The notes: generated by a model not told the origin, from the letters alone. Shown: positions 28,741-41,372, numbered from the stretch's first letter. The stretch is DNA of 64,000 nt from Oasisia sp. SBJ-2009 (GCA_964017155.1 OZ024867.1:19979231-20043230); one strand, 5' to 3'. Translations and numbers: made by a program.

Positions 28741-28810
28741 TTCGTTTCAGCCACGCCCACCCACTTTACTCTCTTCCGGCTGACTGTCTGTCTGTCTGTC
28801 TGTCTGTCTC
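28460..28810. repeat. (CT)n and (CTGT)n microsatellites
   Basis: Pyrimidine tracts at 28471-28511 and 28679-28738, then (TGTC)n at 28785-28808. Confidence 0.9.
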
Positions 28811-29173
28811 TATCTTTGTCTCTGCCGCAACCAACCAATCATGATATGTCGGATTAAAGTATCCATCTTTCTCATAGCAGCAGTCTGAAACATGAGGTTT
28901 CTTCAGCACAGATTCCACCACTGGGATATGGGCCTTCTTGCAATTACCATACCTTGATATCGCTACTGCAGTCCTCAACATATTCTACACTGACCTCAAC
29001 AAAAGTTATGATTGTTGTAGTTGATGTTCTGGCTCTATGATGCAGCCAGCGAAAAACATATACAGCCTACAAGTAGGTCTTGCATCTTATTTGCTTGAGT
29101 TTGATATTAATCCCTCATTATTTGGCAACCATGATGCACGACATTTATGAAGAAGGAATACATGTTCGTGCTT

Positions 29174-29177
<4 letters not shown>

Positions 29178-29256
<79 letters not shown>
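29178..29256. repeat. (AT)n microsatellite
   Basis: A pure TA tract of about 80 bp. Confidence 0.95.
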
Positions 29257-29258
<2 letters not shown>

Positions 29259-30544
29259 AGTCTGACAATAGTTCCATTAATTTTTTAAATATCACAAAAC
29301 AAGCTGAATTTATTAAATGGAATCAATGTGTGTGCACACAACATGTAGTGTTTGCACACGGAACACCAGCAGGGTATGGACCTGCCACACACAACACTGA
29401 AACGACGTTACCCTAAACTATGCAAGTGAACAAAATGGTTTATAGAAACATTTGACAGTGCTTTTAAAACACAGAATTCTAACTGCTATCAGTCACAATT
29501 GTATTTTATGGTATTAGAAAATGAATATACACGATTTGACAGGAATATATAATTATTAGTACACGATCTGAAAAACACGCACAAACTCATTTTTCTGGGC
29601 AAGACTGCTAATAAAAGTTACTAACTCAGACGTACCGAATTAAAACAGTCATGTATGCGTAAATAACACTATAGGGCCTATAGCTAATTAATGTTGACCA
29701 GTAAAATATTCTAGCAGTTACTTTATTTGATGTGCATGACTGTATGTATGTTTAAATATTGAAAAAAACTGGGCCTGGTCATGCCCGTGAACGCACATCC
29801 CCGCTCATTCCAGGCCACGTGGATGTGGTAGTTCTTCCGACTCTGGACAGGCGTGGCATCAAAATTGTCGTGACGTAGATGATATGGAACCAGGGGACAT
29901 ATATTTTTATGTTGAAAAACATCGACTACTCCAAAAATCTAATAAATAATTCCGTTTTTTGACAAATATGAAGAGAGACATCGCAATGAGAACCTTACGA
30001 AATATATTTATTATGTAATGTGTAATTATTACACCTTTATAATAACGTGCAAATTGAGGACCAGGCGATGGGGACAGCCACTTTTCGATGACGTAGACTG
30101 GGAGATATAACGAGAAATAACTAGAATAACGACTTAGATTGTCATTATTATATTAGAAATGAAGAACAATACTGTACAAAGCGCCACATATAAGAAATAT
30201 AGTTTTACGAGATTTCCATACAAAAGAGCCGGGACACCAAATAGCCCGGTTACCGTGAAATGACCCAGGCGCCGCCGTGTGTCATGGCCCGCAAAGCCCC
30301 GGCCCGCGCGGCCGAGCCGACGCCTCTGCCGGCTGATTGTTGTCGAAGGTTCTATGTCGCTTTGGACCAGCGCTGATAACAATTGGACAATACAAACTAC
30401 TACAAAATGCACCTCATTCAAAAGATAAGAAATACCAAACGTTCTTCCACATCACTACACGGCTGTGGCCGGTTGCATGACACGCACCCAAGTTAGACGG
30501 TACAATTACCCCTATCTCTCTAAGTGTCACCTAGCTGGGTGACC

Positions 30545-30866
30545 GCACTGGGTGCGGTGCACAACAGCCTCCCCAGATGTAGCCTCGGTTACCCAGACTC
30601 CGTGAGGTGGCAACACTTTTAAGCCCCTCAACTCCGCCTGGGACAGTATATGGGCTTAAGTTTCTACATCCGGGCAGCCTTACCCCAGATTAGGGTAGAG
30701 ACGCTGATTGGCTCTCAGGCCAACTATGAAATAAAAATTAAAATAACGATATACTTTTACAAGATAATAATATCATATGAAAAGTATTCACCATTGAACT
30801 TATATTAACACAAAAGTAAGTAAAAATTCAAATTTACCGTTGTTTATAAAATAAGAATTACGGCAG
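30545..30866 (-). repeat. Inverted copy of the window-start repeat
   Basis: Contains AGCCTCGGTTACCCAGACTC and GGCCAACTATGAAATAAAAA in reverse orientation to 1-335. Identity is high at the outer end and decays towards 30545. Confidence 0.7.
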
Positions 30867-31086
30867 GATTAACCAGTATCCGTGAGGTGGCAGTATCCGT
30901 GAGGAGTTGAGGTAACGACAGAGAGTCCGAAAGGTGGCGACACCGGCTGAGAATGCTGCCACGTGAGTGTTTAACTGTGCAGTCTGATTATAATAACTTG
31001 CCCAATGTTCAACCCGGCAGCCCATGGCTCAGAGCCCACGGGCAGTCGTGGATCCCGCATTAAAACGGAAGAAACCGCCGGTGACA

Positions 31087-31560
31087 AGGTCGCGCTTACA
31101 TGTTTCCGGTCGTTAAAAACGATCCGATTGACGTTTCTGCGCATGCGCAATAAGTGTAAAATCATCAATGTCCAGCGAAACAACAGAGCATTTTCGGTAT
31201 AAATGCCACGAGCTGTTCGTTAACTCTCCTGCGATGATTACTGTGAAGAGTTTCTTAAAATTCGTTCAATGCAATAAAATATTACAGGGTTTTATTTTAT
31301 AAATCATTGTCACGGATTATGGCGCAGTACTGTCACGTGATTTATGCTTGCTATGAAAATATGCCTCAAAACTTGTTTGCCTCGTGTTAGTTTGCGACAA
31401 ATAACTTTGCTGAGAGCTTATACACATCCTAACGAACAACCCGTAGTATTTATACCATAAATGCTTTGTCTTTTCGCTGCACATTGATGATTTTACATTA
31501 CATTGATGATGTCGCGCATGCGCAGAAACGTCAATCACAATGACACCGGAAAAAATTAAG
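31087..31560. mobile_element. Second copy of the foldback element, opposite orientation
   Basis: Both arms contain GCGCATGCGCA and an AAATGCTTTGT- or AGAGCATTTTCGG-type block. The central ATTGTCACGGATTATGGCGC is the reverse complement of the 8.4-kb copy. Confidence 0.6.
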
Positions 31561-31695
31561 CGCTACATACAACGCAACGATTTCGTTGTGCGAAAAGTTG
31601 ATGCGTTGGTTGCTGATAAAACACGTTATTTGAATAATGGGGTGAAGGACATAAACGAATGATGTTCCATAAGAGAAGATATTACATTAATACTT

Positions 31696-31918
31696 GGGGA
31701 GCGGTGGTCGCGCGGTAGAGCGCTGGACTGTCAATTGACGATGGCTCAATCCCACCAGCCGCCGTTTCGAAACTTAGACAATTTCATAACCCCACATTTG
31801 TCTGTGTCTTTCGGAAGAGGCACTACAAGCCGGTGGTCTCTTCTATCTGGTGTCTATGGCAGGGGAAGTAAAAGACCCTACACAGGGGGTAAACTCACTA
31901 ATTCTAGAGAACTACTGT
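31696..31918 (+). mobile_element. tRNA-derived SINE (family B)
   Basis: A box TGGTCGCGCGGTAGAGCGC, B box degraded to GGCTCAATCCC, then GCCGTTTCGAAACTTAG and TCTATCTGGTGTCTATGG. It is uninterrupted. Confidence 0.7.
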
Positions 31919-31989
31919 AAAAACCAATGACAGTAATGGTCAGCAAGTTGACCGATGTCACTTAATGAAAGAAGAGAAGAATACATCCA

Positions 31990-32290
31990 AAAACGTACCA
32001 CCTATGTTAAAGGTGCTCCCTAGATCTGATAAAAAGTACCCCCTATACCTGGTAAAAGTGCCCCCTAGATCTGATAAAAAAGTATCCCCTATACCTGGTA
32101 AAAGTGCCCCCTAGATCTGATAAAAAGTACACCCTGTACCTGTTAAAAGTGCCCCCTAGATCTGATAAAAAAAGGCACCCCCTACACCTGTTAAAAGTGC
32201 CCCCGTAGACCACTTAAAACTGCCCCATTGACCTGGTAATGGTGCCCCGTAGACATGTTAAAACTGCCCCCTAGAACTGCAAAACGTGCC
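31990..32290. repeat. ~45-bp minisatellite (CCCCCTAGATCTGATAAAA family), left field
   Basis: Alternating AAAAGTGCCCCCTAGATCTG and ATAAAAAGTACCCCCTATAC half-units. It is followed by a non-repetitive tail (TTGACTGATTGTCCGAAACA) also found after the right field. Confidence 0.85.
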
Positions 32291-32743
32291 GTATAGACTT
32301 GCCGAAATAATACTTGCTTTATTGACTGATTGTCCGAAACAATATCAAATACAAACACAGGATATATACATACAAATAATGATAGACAATCAACAATAAC
32401 CAGGAAAGAAGCGAACTTGTAAACAGATGATGTTAACAAGTTTTCTGAACGAAGTGGTTTCTTTCAAACCCAAGTATTCCCCGTCAGGTGGGCACGGCGC
32501 AGCGTACCGATAGCAGTGGACCGTGATTTAATGGCCTAGGGAGATTTAGGGCCTACGTCCCGCCGCCCCAATATAGCATAATTAGCTAAGCATATTTGGC
32601 TAACGTCCTTAAGTAACGGTTGAATTTGCCAAGTTCATAGTCGCATTGACCAGTCCAGTTGTCTGGGTAGGTTTCAGTAGCGTGCCGTAGCACATATATC
32701 TTAATACGGGTTCATCCATAAATATGTAAATGAATACGGGCGG

Positions 32744-33845
32744 ATGGACATACATACATACATACATACATACATACATACATACATACATACGTACGTA
32801 CGTACGTACATACGTACATACGTACGTACGTACATACGTACGTACGTACGTACGTACATGCGTACATGCGTACATGCGTACATGCGTACATGCATGCATG
32901 CATGCATGCATGCATGCATGCGTACATACGTGAGTGCGTGAGTGCGTGCATGAGTGCATGAGTGCATGAGTGCATGAGTGCATGAGTGCATGAGTGCATG
33001 AGTGCATGAGTGCATGAGTGCATGAGTGCATGAGTGCATGAGTGCATGAGTGCATGAGTGCATGAGTGCATGAGTGCATGAGTGCATGAGTGCATGAGTG
33101 CATGAGTGCATGAGTGCATGAGTGCATGAGTGCATGAGTGCATGAGTGCATGAGTGCATGAGTGCATGAGTGCATGAGGCGGGCGGGCGGGCGGGCGGGC
33201 GGGCGGGCGGGCGGGCACGCGGGCGGGCGGGCGGGCACGCGGGCGGGCGGGCACGCGGGCGGGCGGGCGGGCGGGCCGGCGGGCGGGCGGGCCGGCGGGC
33301 CGGCGGGCGGGCGGGCGGGCGGGCGGGCACGCGGGCGGGCGGGCGGGCGGGCACGCGGGCCCGCGGGCGGGCGGGCGGGCGGGCACGCAGGCACGCAGGC
33401 ATGCAGGCACGCAGGCACGCAGGCACGCAGGCACGCAGGCACGCAGACACGCAGACACGCCGACGGACACACAGACAGACAGACAGACACAAACACACAC
33501 AGGCACACATATACAAAAACAGCAAACACACCAACCAACCAACCAACCAACCAACCAACCAACCAACCAACCAACCAACCAACCAACCAACCAACCAACC
33601 AACCAACCAACCAACCATCCAACCAACCAACCAACCAACCAACCAACCAATCAACATACATACAAACAAACGAACCAACCAACACACAAACAAACACACA
33701 AACCAAACAACCAAACAACCAAACAACCAAACAACCAACCAACCAACCAACCAACAAACAAACAAACCAATCAACAAACAAATAAACTAATATACAAACA
33801 AGCTACCAAACAACATAGGTAGCCATATAGCTAGCTAGCTACCTA
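32744..33845. repeat. Mosaic tetranucleotide array with constant 4-bp period and changing motif
   Basis: Successive blocks are (CATA)n, mixed (CGTA)/(CATA), (CATG)n, about 29 copies of GAGTGCAT (32935-33178), (GGGC)n with GCAC interruptions, (GCAC)/(GGCA), (CAGA), (CCAA)n, (CAAA)/(CCAA) and a last (GCTA) patch. Because 4 is not a multiple of 3, stop-free translations in several frames run for 200-390 codons. They are artefacts. Confidence 0.95.
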
Positions 33846-33849
33846 ACTA

Positions 33850-34320
33850 ACAAGTAAACAAACAAACAAATGGAGAAACAATAGTATCTAACATACACGT
33901 GCACGACGACTCAGACACGTGTTACGCCACTGATCTATAAACAGGACTAACATCGCGCTTGTAAAGGTGCGTCTTGATCGTGACTTATTATGAATAGATA
34001 ACACTCTGAGCAACTTGTCGTAGCCATATATATTGTGATACGTGAAGCTTACGGTGAATGGAGTGACGGCTTATGACACAGTAGCATTCACGTGCATTTA
34101 TCCTGCCACGTTGTCACGACACGAGGACGAAAGTAATACATAAGACACCCTAAGTGATGTGTATCATGAATAAGTCATGAACAGTCAACATGTTAACACT
34201 ATTCATAGTGTTTACACTATAAACAGTGCAACGCAACAACACAATTTCCGCTTTGTCATGCTACGCTGGCGCTTGATGAAGTAATGCACGGCCATGCACG
34301 TGTGCCGATTGTCGCCAGAT
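33850..34320. other. Spacer between the tetranucleotide array and the right minisatellite field
   Basis: No coding signal or repeat partner seen. Confidence 0.5.
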
Positions 34321-34324
34321 TCCA

Positions 34325-35100
34325 TAGACCTGTTAAAAGTGCCCCCTAGATCTGCTAAAAGTACCCCCTATACCTGTTAAAAGTGCTCCCTTAATCTGAT
34401 AAAAGTGCCCCCTATATATGTTAAAAGTGCCCCCTAAATCTGGTAAAAAGTACCCCTATACCTGTTAAAAGTTGCCCCACTAGATCTGATAAAAAGTCCC
34501 CCATATACCTGCTAAAACTGCCCCCTATTTCTGGTAAAAAGTACTCCCTATACCTGTTAAAAGTGCCCCCTAGATCTGATAAAAAAAAACCTATACCTGT
34601 TAAAAGTGCCCCCTAGATCTGAAAAAATAAAGTACCCCCTATACCTGTTAATAGTGCCCCCTAAATCTTATTAAAAAGTACCCTCTATACCTGTTAAAAT
34701 GCCCCCTAGATGTGATAAAAAAAGTACCCCCTATACTATTAAAAGTGTCCCCTAGATCTGATAAAAAGCACGCCGTATACTTGTAAAAAATGCCCTCTAG
34801 ATCTGATAAAAAGTACACCCATACATATTAAAAGTGCCCCTAGATCTGATAAAAAAGTCCCCCCATACCTGTTAAATGTGCCCCTAGATCTGATAAAAAA
34901 GTACCCCCTTTACCTGTTAAAAGTGCCCCTAGATCTGATAAAAAGTACCCCCTAGATCTGATAAAAAGTACCCGTATACCTGTTAAAAGTGCCCCCGTAG
35001 GCCAGTTAAAACTGCCCCATTGACTTGTTAATGGTGCCCCGTAGACATGTTAAAACTGTCCCCTAGACCTGCTAAACGTGCCCTATAGATTTGCCGAAAC
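34325..35100. repeat. ~45-bp minisatellite, right field
   Basis: Same half-units as 31990-32290 with more length variation, and the same downstream tail at 35088-35210. Direct orientation. Confidence 0.85.
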
Positions 35101-35339
35101 AATACTTACTTTATTGACTGATTGTCCGAAACAATATCAAATACAAACACAGGATATATACCAACAAATCATGAGAGACAATCAACAATTAGCAGGAAAG
35201 AAGTGAACTGCTTCCTTTGTTCAATTATCAACACAAAACAAGTTTGCCACCTTTGTGCAATTATGCTGATGCGAGCATACCATAGGTAATCAAATAAATG
35301 TCATAAAACCGTGATAATGAGTTTTCTTAATTAGCAGTA

Positions 35340-35615
35340 TTAATACGTATATAATACTATACTCAAGTATACCACTATATCCTAATTGTAGGATGCTTCT
35401 TGTTAATAAAAAATTATGTTCTCCAGATGTATTGTTTCATTGCCTTTTTAAATATATTCATTCATTCACAATCTGCAATATGATTCTTCATGATAATAGT
35501 ACTCCATAGTTTTGGACCAAAATAAGCGAGTGTGTTTTGTCTGGTATTGGTTTTACAATGTGGTATTTTGTAAGCTATATGTTGTCTTATATTATAGTTG
35601 TGTACAGATGTGTGC
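35340..35615 (-). mobile_element. Decayed LINE C-terminal fragment
   Basis: The minus strand reads YNIRQHIAYKIPHCKTNTRQ, NTLAYFGPKLWSTIIMKN, then a stop and IFKKAMKQYIW. This is the common LINE C-terminal pattern (GPK-WN ... FKK-LK-YL). Confidence 0.65.
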
Positions 35616-35617
35616 TT

Positions 35618-35815
35618 CATGAACAAGAACAAGAACAAGAACAAGAACAAGAACAAGAACAAGAACAAGAACAAGAACAAGAACAAGAACAAGAACAAGA
35701 ACAAGAACAAGAACAAGAACAAGAACAAGAACAAGAACAAGAACAAGAACAAGAACAAGAACAAGAACAAGAACAAGAACAAGAGCAAGAGCAAGAACAA
35801 GAACAAGAACAAGAT
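35618..35815. repeat. (GAACAA)n hexanucleotide array
   Basis: About 33 units of AACAAG, with a few AGCAAG variants near the end. Confidence 0.95.
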
Positions 35816-35828
35816 GTTTATTTTTTTA

Positions 35829-36360
35829 CCCCAAGATAAGTACATGTATTCAATAATCATTAGGTGAAACATAAACAAAACGTCATACATCAGTAATTTA
35901 AAACAGTGAAATGGGGGTCAGTGACTCCTGTTAAGACTGAAAGGTCGCTATCACAGGAGCCACTCGTAGTAATTATACATTTAGTTAACCTCTCAATATA
36001 CGTATGTATAGTAATTTTTACTTCAATACGATTTGTTTTCTCTTGATAGTTTATTCTATCTCTGATGCATGTGTACATGATTCTCTGTAGTATAAGTAAG
36101 TAGAAATAATTAAGTAACAATAAAAAAACATGTAACATTTCATTGCATCTATCCATATATGTGCATATTATAATTCTAATGATTCTGTGTATATAACTGA
36201 CATATGTAACTATCAGATATTGTACATAATTTATGTTTTGATGTTTTTGTAAGAGATACATTTTTAAGTAATACGCAAACCCACGTAAACTGCGAGTAAT
36301 TGTTTTTCCAAAACTAATTCTGGAGTATCATTTATAATATGAGCAAATTGTATTTAGTTT
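35829..36360 (+). repeat. Uninterrupted copy of the 10378 repeat
   Basis: Shares GTGAAATGGGGGTCAGTGAC, CACAGGAGCCACTCG and CATTGCATCTATCCATATAT with the 10.4/11.3-kb copy and reads straight through the insertion point near 35999. Confidence 0.7.
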
Positions 36361-36456
36361 ACATGAACATGCCATTCAAATGATTAACGTTGCCGCAAAA
36401 ATATTCACTTATCAATTATCCAACGGCCTCACTGGAGTGGCGCTGAAGACGCACGC

Positions 36457-37210
36457 CAGACATGGGGTCAAATACATTTAAATGTATTTAAATACAAATA
36501 CTTTTGAGGGATTCAAATACAATACAAATACTTTTAAATGCAAATGTATTTAAATACAAATACATTGAAACGTATTTCAAATACTTTTTCAGATACTTTT
36601 CATTTCACGATACATTACTATACAGGTAAAAAACAAAACGATATATCAAAGAGTTCGAGACATCTAGTTTATTGCCACTGTCTAAGTTGTCTGGTTACGT
36701 TCAGTAATGGCATAGTGCAAAGTCCTGCTGCAAGGCTAAATGAATGCAATGATCCCTTTAATCATTCCTCCACACCCTTTTCACACAATCATGGCAATGT
36801 GGACAGAACTCACAGCCAAACTTTCCATTAATTCACTGAGGATCACTTAACAAGTTGTGAGTTGAATTTTATTTAATTGGGGATACCTGGCTTGAACAAA
36901 GGGCTGCTAAACTAAGCAAGGCTTCTTCCAATAAGTGCTACTCAGTGTAATTAAGGTCGTAGTCCCTGACTGTCACTGATAGCACATTGGCTAATTTAGC
37001 TTAGCAGTAACTTACATGAACATAGTGGCGGAAAGAACTGTTTGAAAAAGTATTTGAAAAAGTATTTGAACAGTATTTGAAATATCAAATACTTTAGGAA
37101 AGTATTTAAATACAAATACTTTCAATTTGTATATGTCAACTACAAATACAAATATATTTTTAAAAGTATTTAACTACTTTCAAATACAAATATATTTGAC
37201 CCCATGTCTG
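36457..37210. mobile_element. Inverted-repeat element (754 bp) with CAGACATGGGGTCAAATA ends
   Basis: Left CAGACATGGGGTCAAATACA and the right reverse complement CAGACATGGGGTCAAATATA are inverted. Each is followed by AAATACAAATACTTT-type sequence. hAT-like by termini; the flanks show no clear duplication. The centre has no recognisable gene. Confidence 0.55.
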
Positions 37211-37329
37211 CAGCCCACCCAATATGGTTTGGCATGGCCACCGGGGGCTTGGCTAGCCTCAAGGGGAGCTTTCTGGGTGTTGAATCATCCCATCTGTAAC
37301 TAGTACTAACTACCCTAAGAGAGGGATAC

Positions 37330-40300
37330 ATTCCTACCTGCCACTCCTCCCTGCCACTCCTCCCTGCCACTCCTCCCTGCCACTCCTCCCTCCCATTCCT
37401 CCCTCCCATTCCTCCCACTCCTCCCTGCCACTCCTTCCTCCCATTCCTCCCACTCCTCCCTGCCACTCCTCCCTCCCATTCCTCCCTCCCACTCCTCCCT
37501 CCCACTCCTCCCTCCCACTCCTCCCTCCCATTCCTCCCTCCCACTCCTCCATCCCACTCCTCCCTCCCACTCCTCCCTCCCATTCCTCCCTCCCATTCCT
37601 CCCACTCCTCCCTGCCACTCCTCCCTCCCACTCCTCCCCCCCACTCCTCCCTCCCACTCCTCCCCCCCACTCCTCCCTCCCACTCCTCCCTCCCACTCCT
37701 CCCTCCCACTCCTCCCTCCCACTCCTCCCCCCCACTCCTCCCTCCCACTCCTCCCTCCCACTCCTCCCTCCCACTCCTCCCTCCCACTCCTCCCTCCCAC
37801 TCCTCCCCCCCACTCCTCCCTCCCACTCCTCCCCCCCACTCCTCCCCCCCACTCCTCCCTCCCACTCCTCCCTCCCACCCCTCCCTCCCACTCCTCCCTC
37901 CCACCCCTCCCTCCCACTCCTCCCTCCCACTCCTCCCTCCCACTCCTCCCTCCCACTCCTCCCTCCCACCCCTCCCTCCCACTCCTCCCTCCCACTCCTC
38001 CCTCCCACTCCTCCCTCCCACTCCTCCCTCCCACTCCTCCCTCTCACTCCTCCCTCCCACTCCTCCCTCCCACTCCTCCCTCCCACTCCTCCATCCCACT
38101 CCTCCCTCCCACTCCTCCCTCCCATTCCTCCCTCCCATTCCTCCCACTCCTCCCTGCCACTCCTCCCTGCCACTCCTCCCTCCCACTCCTCCCTGCCACT
38201 CCTCCCTCCCACTCCTCCCTCCCACTCCTCCCTCCCACCCCTCCCTCCCACTCCTCCCTCCCACTCCTCCCTCCCACTCCTCCCTCCCACTCCTCCCTCC
38301 CACTCCTCCCCCCCACTCCTCCCTCCCACTCCTCCCCCCCACTCCTCCCCCCCACTCCTCCCTCCCACTCCTCCCTCCCACTCCTCCCTCCCACCCCTCC
38401 CTCCCACTCCTCCCTCCCACTCCTCCCTCCCACTCCTCCCTCCCACTCCTCCCTCCCACTCCTCCCTCCCACTCCTCCCTCTCACTCCTCCCTCCCACTC
38501 CTCCCTCCCACTCCTCCCTCCCACCCCTCCCTCCCACTCCTCCCTCCCACTCCTCCCTCCCACTCCTCCCTCCCACTCCTCCATCCCACTCCTCCCTCCC
38601 ACCCCTCCCTCCCACTCCTCCCTCCCACTCCTCCCTCCCACTCCTCCCTCCCACTCCTCCCTCCCACTCCTCCCTCCCACTCCTCCCTCCCACTCCTCCC
38701 TCCCATTCCTCCCTCCCACTCCTCCCTCCCACTCCTCCATCCCACTCCTCCCTCCCACTCCTCCCTCCCATTCCTCCCTCCCATTCCTCCCACTCCTCCC
38801 TGCCACTCCTCCCTGCCACTCCTCCCTCCCACTCCTCCCTCCCACTCCTCCCTCCCACTCCTCCCCCCCACTCCTCCCTCCCACTCCTCCCCCCCACTCC
38901 TCCCTCCCACTCCTCCCTCCCATTCCTCCCTCCCACTCCTCCCTCCCACTCCTCCCTCCCACTCCTCCCTCCCATTCCTCCCTCCCACTCCTCCCTCCCA
39001 CTCCTCCATCCCACTCCTCCCTCCCACTCCTCCCTCCCATTCCTCCCTCCCATTCCTCCCACTCCTCCCTGCCACTCCTCCCTGCCACTCCTCCCTCCCA
39101 CTCCTCCCTCCCACTCCTCCCTCCCACTCCTCCCTCCCACTCCTCCCTCCCACTCCTCCCTCCCACCCCTCCCTCCCACTCCTCCCTCCCACTCCTCCCT
39201 CCCACTCCTCCCTCCCACTCCTCCCTCCCACTCCTCCCCCCCACTCCTCCCTCCCACTCCTCCCCCCCACTCCTCCCCCCCACTCCTCCCTCCCACTCCT
39301 CCCTCCCACTCCTCCCTCCCACCCCTCCCTCCCACTCCTCCCTCCCACTCCTCCCTCCCACTCCTCCCTCCCACTCCTCCCTCCCACTCCTCCCTCTCAC
39401 TCCTCCCTCCCACTCCTCCCTCCCACTCCTCCCTCCCACTCCTCCCTCCCACTCCTCCCTCCCACTCCTCCCTCCCACTCCTCCATCCCACTCCTCCCTC
39501 CCACTCCTCCCTCCCACTCCTCCCTCTCACTCCTCCCTCCCACTCCTCCCTGCCACTCCTCCCTCCCACTCCTCCCTCCCACTCCTCCCTCCCACTCCTC
39601 CCTCCCACTCCTCCCTCCCACTCCTCCCTCCCACCCCTCCCTCCCACTCCTCCCTCCCACTCCTCCCTCCCACTCCTCCCTCCCACCCCTCCCTCCCACT
39701 CCTCCCCCCACTCCTCCCTCCCACTCCTCCCCCCCACTCCTCCCTCCCACTCCTCCCTCCCATTCCTCCCTCCCACTCCTCCCTCCCACTCCTCCCTCCC
39801 ACTCCTCCCTCCCATTCCTCCCTCCCACTCCTCCCTCCCACTCCTCCCTCTCACTCCTCCCTCCCACTCCTCCCTCCCACTCCTCCCTCCCACTCCTGCC
39901 TTCCACTCCTCACTCCCACTCCTTCCCTCTCACTCCTCCCTCCCATTCCTCCCTCCCACTCCTCCCTCCCACTCCTCCCTCCCACTCCTCCCTCCCACTC
40001 CTCCCTCCCACTCCTGCCTTCCACTCCTCACTCCCACTCCTTCCCTCTCACTCCTCCCTCCCACCCCTCCCTCCCACTCCTCCCTCCCACTCCTCCCTCC
40101 CACTCCTTCCCTCCCACTCCTCCCTCCCACCCCTCCCTCCCACTCCTCACTCCCACTCCTTCCCTCTCACTCCTCCCTCCCACCCCTCCCTCCCACTCCT
40201 CCCTCCCACCCCTCCCTCCCACTCCTCCCTCCCACTCCTCCCTCCCACTCCTTCCCTCCCACTCCTCCCTCCCACCCCTCCCTCCCACTCCTCACTCCCA

Positions 40301-40572
40301 CTCCTTCCCTCTCACTCCTCCCTCCCACCCCTCCCTCCCACTCCTCCCTCCCACTCCTCCCTCCCACTCCTGCCTTCCACTCCTCCCTCCCACTCCTCCC
40401 TCCCACTCCTCCCTCCCACTCCTGCCTTCCACTCCTCCCTCCCACTCCTTCCCTCTCACTCCTCCCTCCCACCCCTCCCTCCCACCCCTCCCTCCCACCC
40501 CTCCCTCCCACCCCTCCCTCCCACCCCTCCCTCCCACTCCTCTCTCCCACCCCTCCCTCCCACACCTCCCTA
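37330..40572. repeat. 3.2-kb C-rich 13-bp minisatellite
   Basis: About 250 units of CACTCCTCCCTCC with variants (CATTCC, CCCCCC, TGCCAC, ATCCCA, TTCCC). The reverse strand is G/A-rich with regular GGG tracts, so G-quadruplexes or triplex structures are plausible. Stop-free reading of up to about 900 codons on the minus strand (GREEWEGGVGGRS repeats) follows from the unit length, not from a gene. Confidence 0.97.
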
Positions 40573-40744
40573 TCAGTTGGGCCGGACCACGTGATTCGGC
40601 GCGGTTACGCCTCAGATGACCAGGTGGATTTCGAATATAAATATAATTGAGATGAAATGCCGAGCTAAAATGATTGCTAAATTAAGTTTGCGTTATAAAT
40701 CTTACCATAACATTGTTTATTCTGACTGGAACAATTTCGACACA

Positions 40745-40975
40745 CATAAAGAGTAAGGACATGAGAGAGGAACTACGTGGGAATAGTATACAAGGGAAAG
40801 TAAGAGAAATGAGTCTACTCTGGTATGGACACATGCAGAGAATGGAAGAAAACGAAGTCAGAGCAGTTGGTGACATGAGGCACTGCGGATCACCCCGGAG
40901 GATGCACAGGACAGAACATTGTGGAAATCAAGAATTCAGGCCGCTGACCCCACCTAGTGGGAAAAGGCAAAGAAG
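40745..40975 (+). mobile_element. LINE 3' remnant sharing the C-terminus of the 45848 copy
   Basis: It reads SKDMREELRGNSIQ and LLWYGHMQRMEENEV, then in another frame [20 protein letters not shown] and AADPT with a TAG. This preserves the terminal residues lost from the 46.1-kb copy. Confidence 0.65.
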
Positions 40976-41155
40976 AAGAACAAACAATTTCGACATTACA
41001 TTACTATTTCCCCGCCTTTTCAGCCACTAAAGCAACTTCAGTATTATAATAAAATGTACTATTATTATTTCTAGTATTGCTACGATTGTTGCTATTAATG
41101 TTGTTGTTATTATTATCATAATTAATATTGTTATTACTGTTATTATCATTGCTAT

Positions 41156-41372
<217 letters not shown>

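Larger units (their letters stand above)
28270..30544. other. Intergenic, mostly featureless apart from microsatellites
   Basis: Only the CT, CTGT and AT tracts were seen. A minus-strand open stretch at 28766-28981 (PHVSDCCYEKDGYFNP) is unassigned. A small GC-rich patch lies at 30236-30330. Confidence 0.4.

Noticed and set aside
32609..33790. Reading frames of 200-390 codons on both strands in the tetranucleotide array
   Set aside because: A 4-bp period lacking stops gives open frames in all phases; several overlap on both strands.
37170..40565. Stop-free minus-strand reading frames of up to 907 codons (GREEWEGGVGGRS repeats)
   Set aside because: They come from a 13-bp tandem repeat with no stop triplet in some frames. 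Several frames are open at once and composition is not protein-like.
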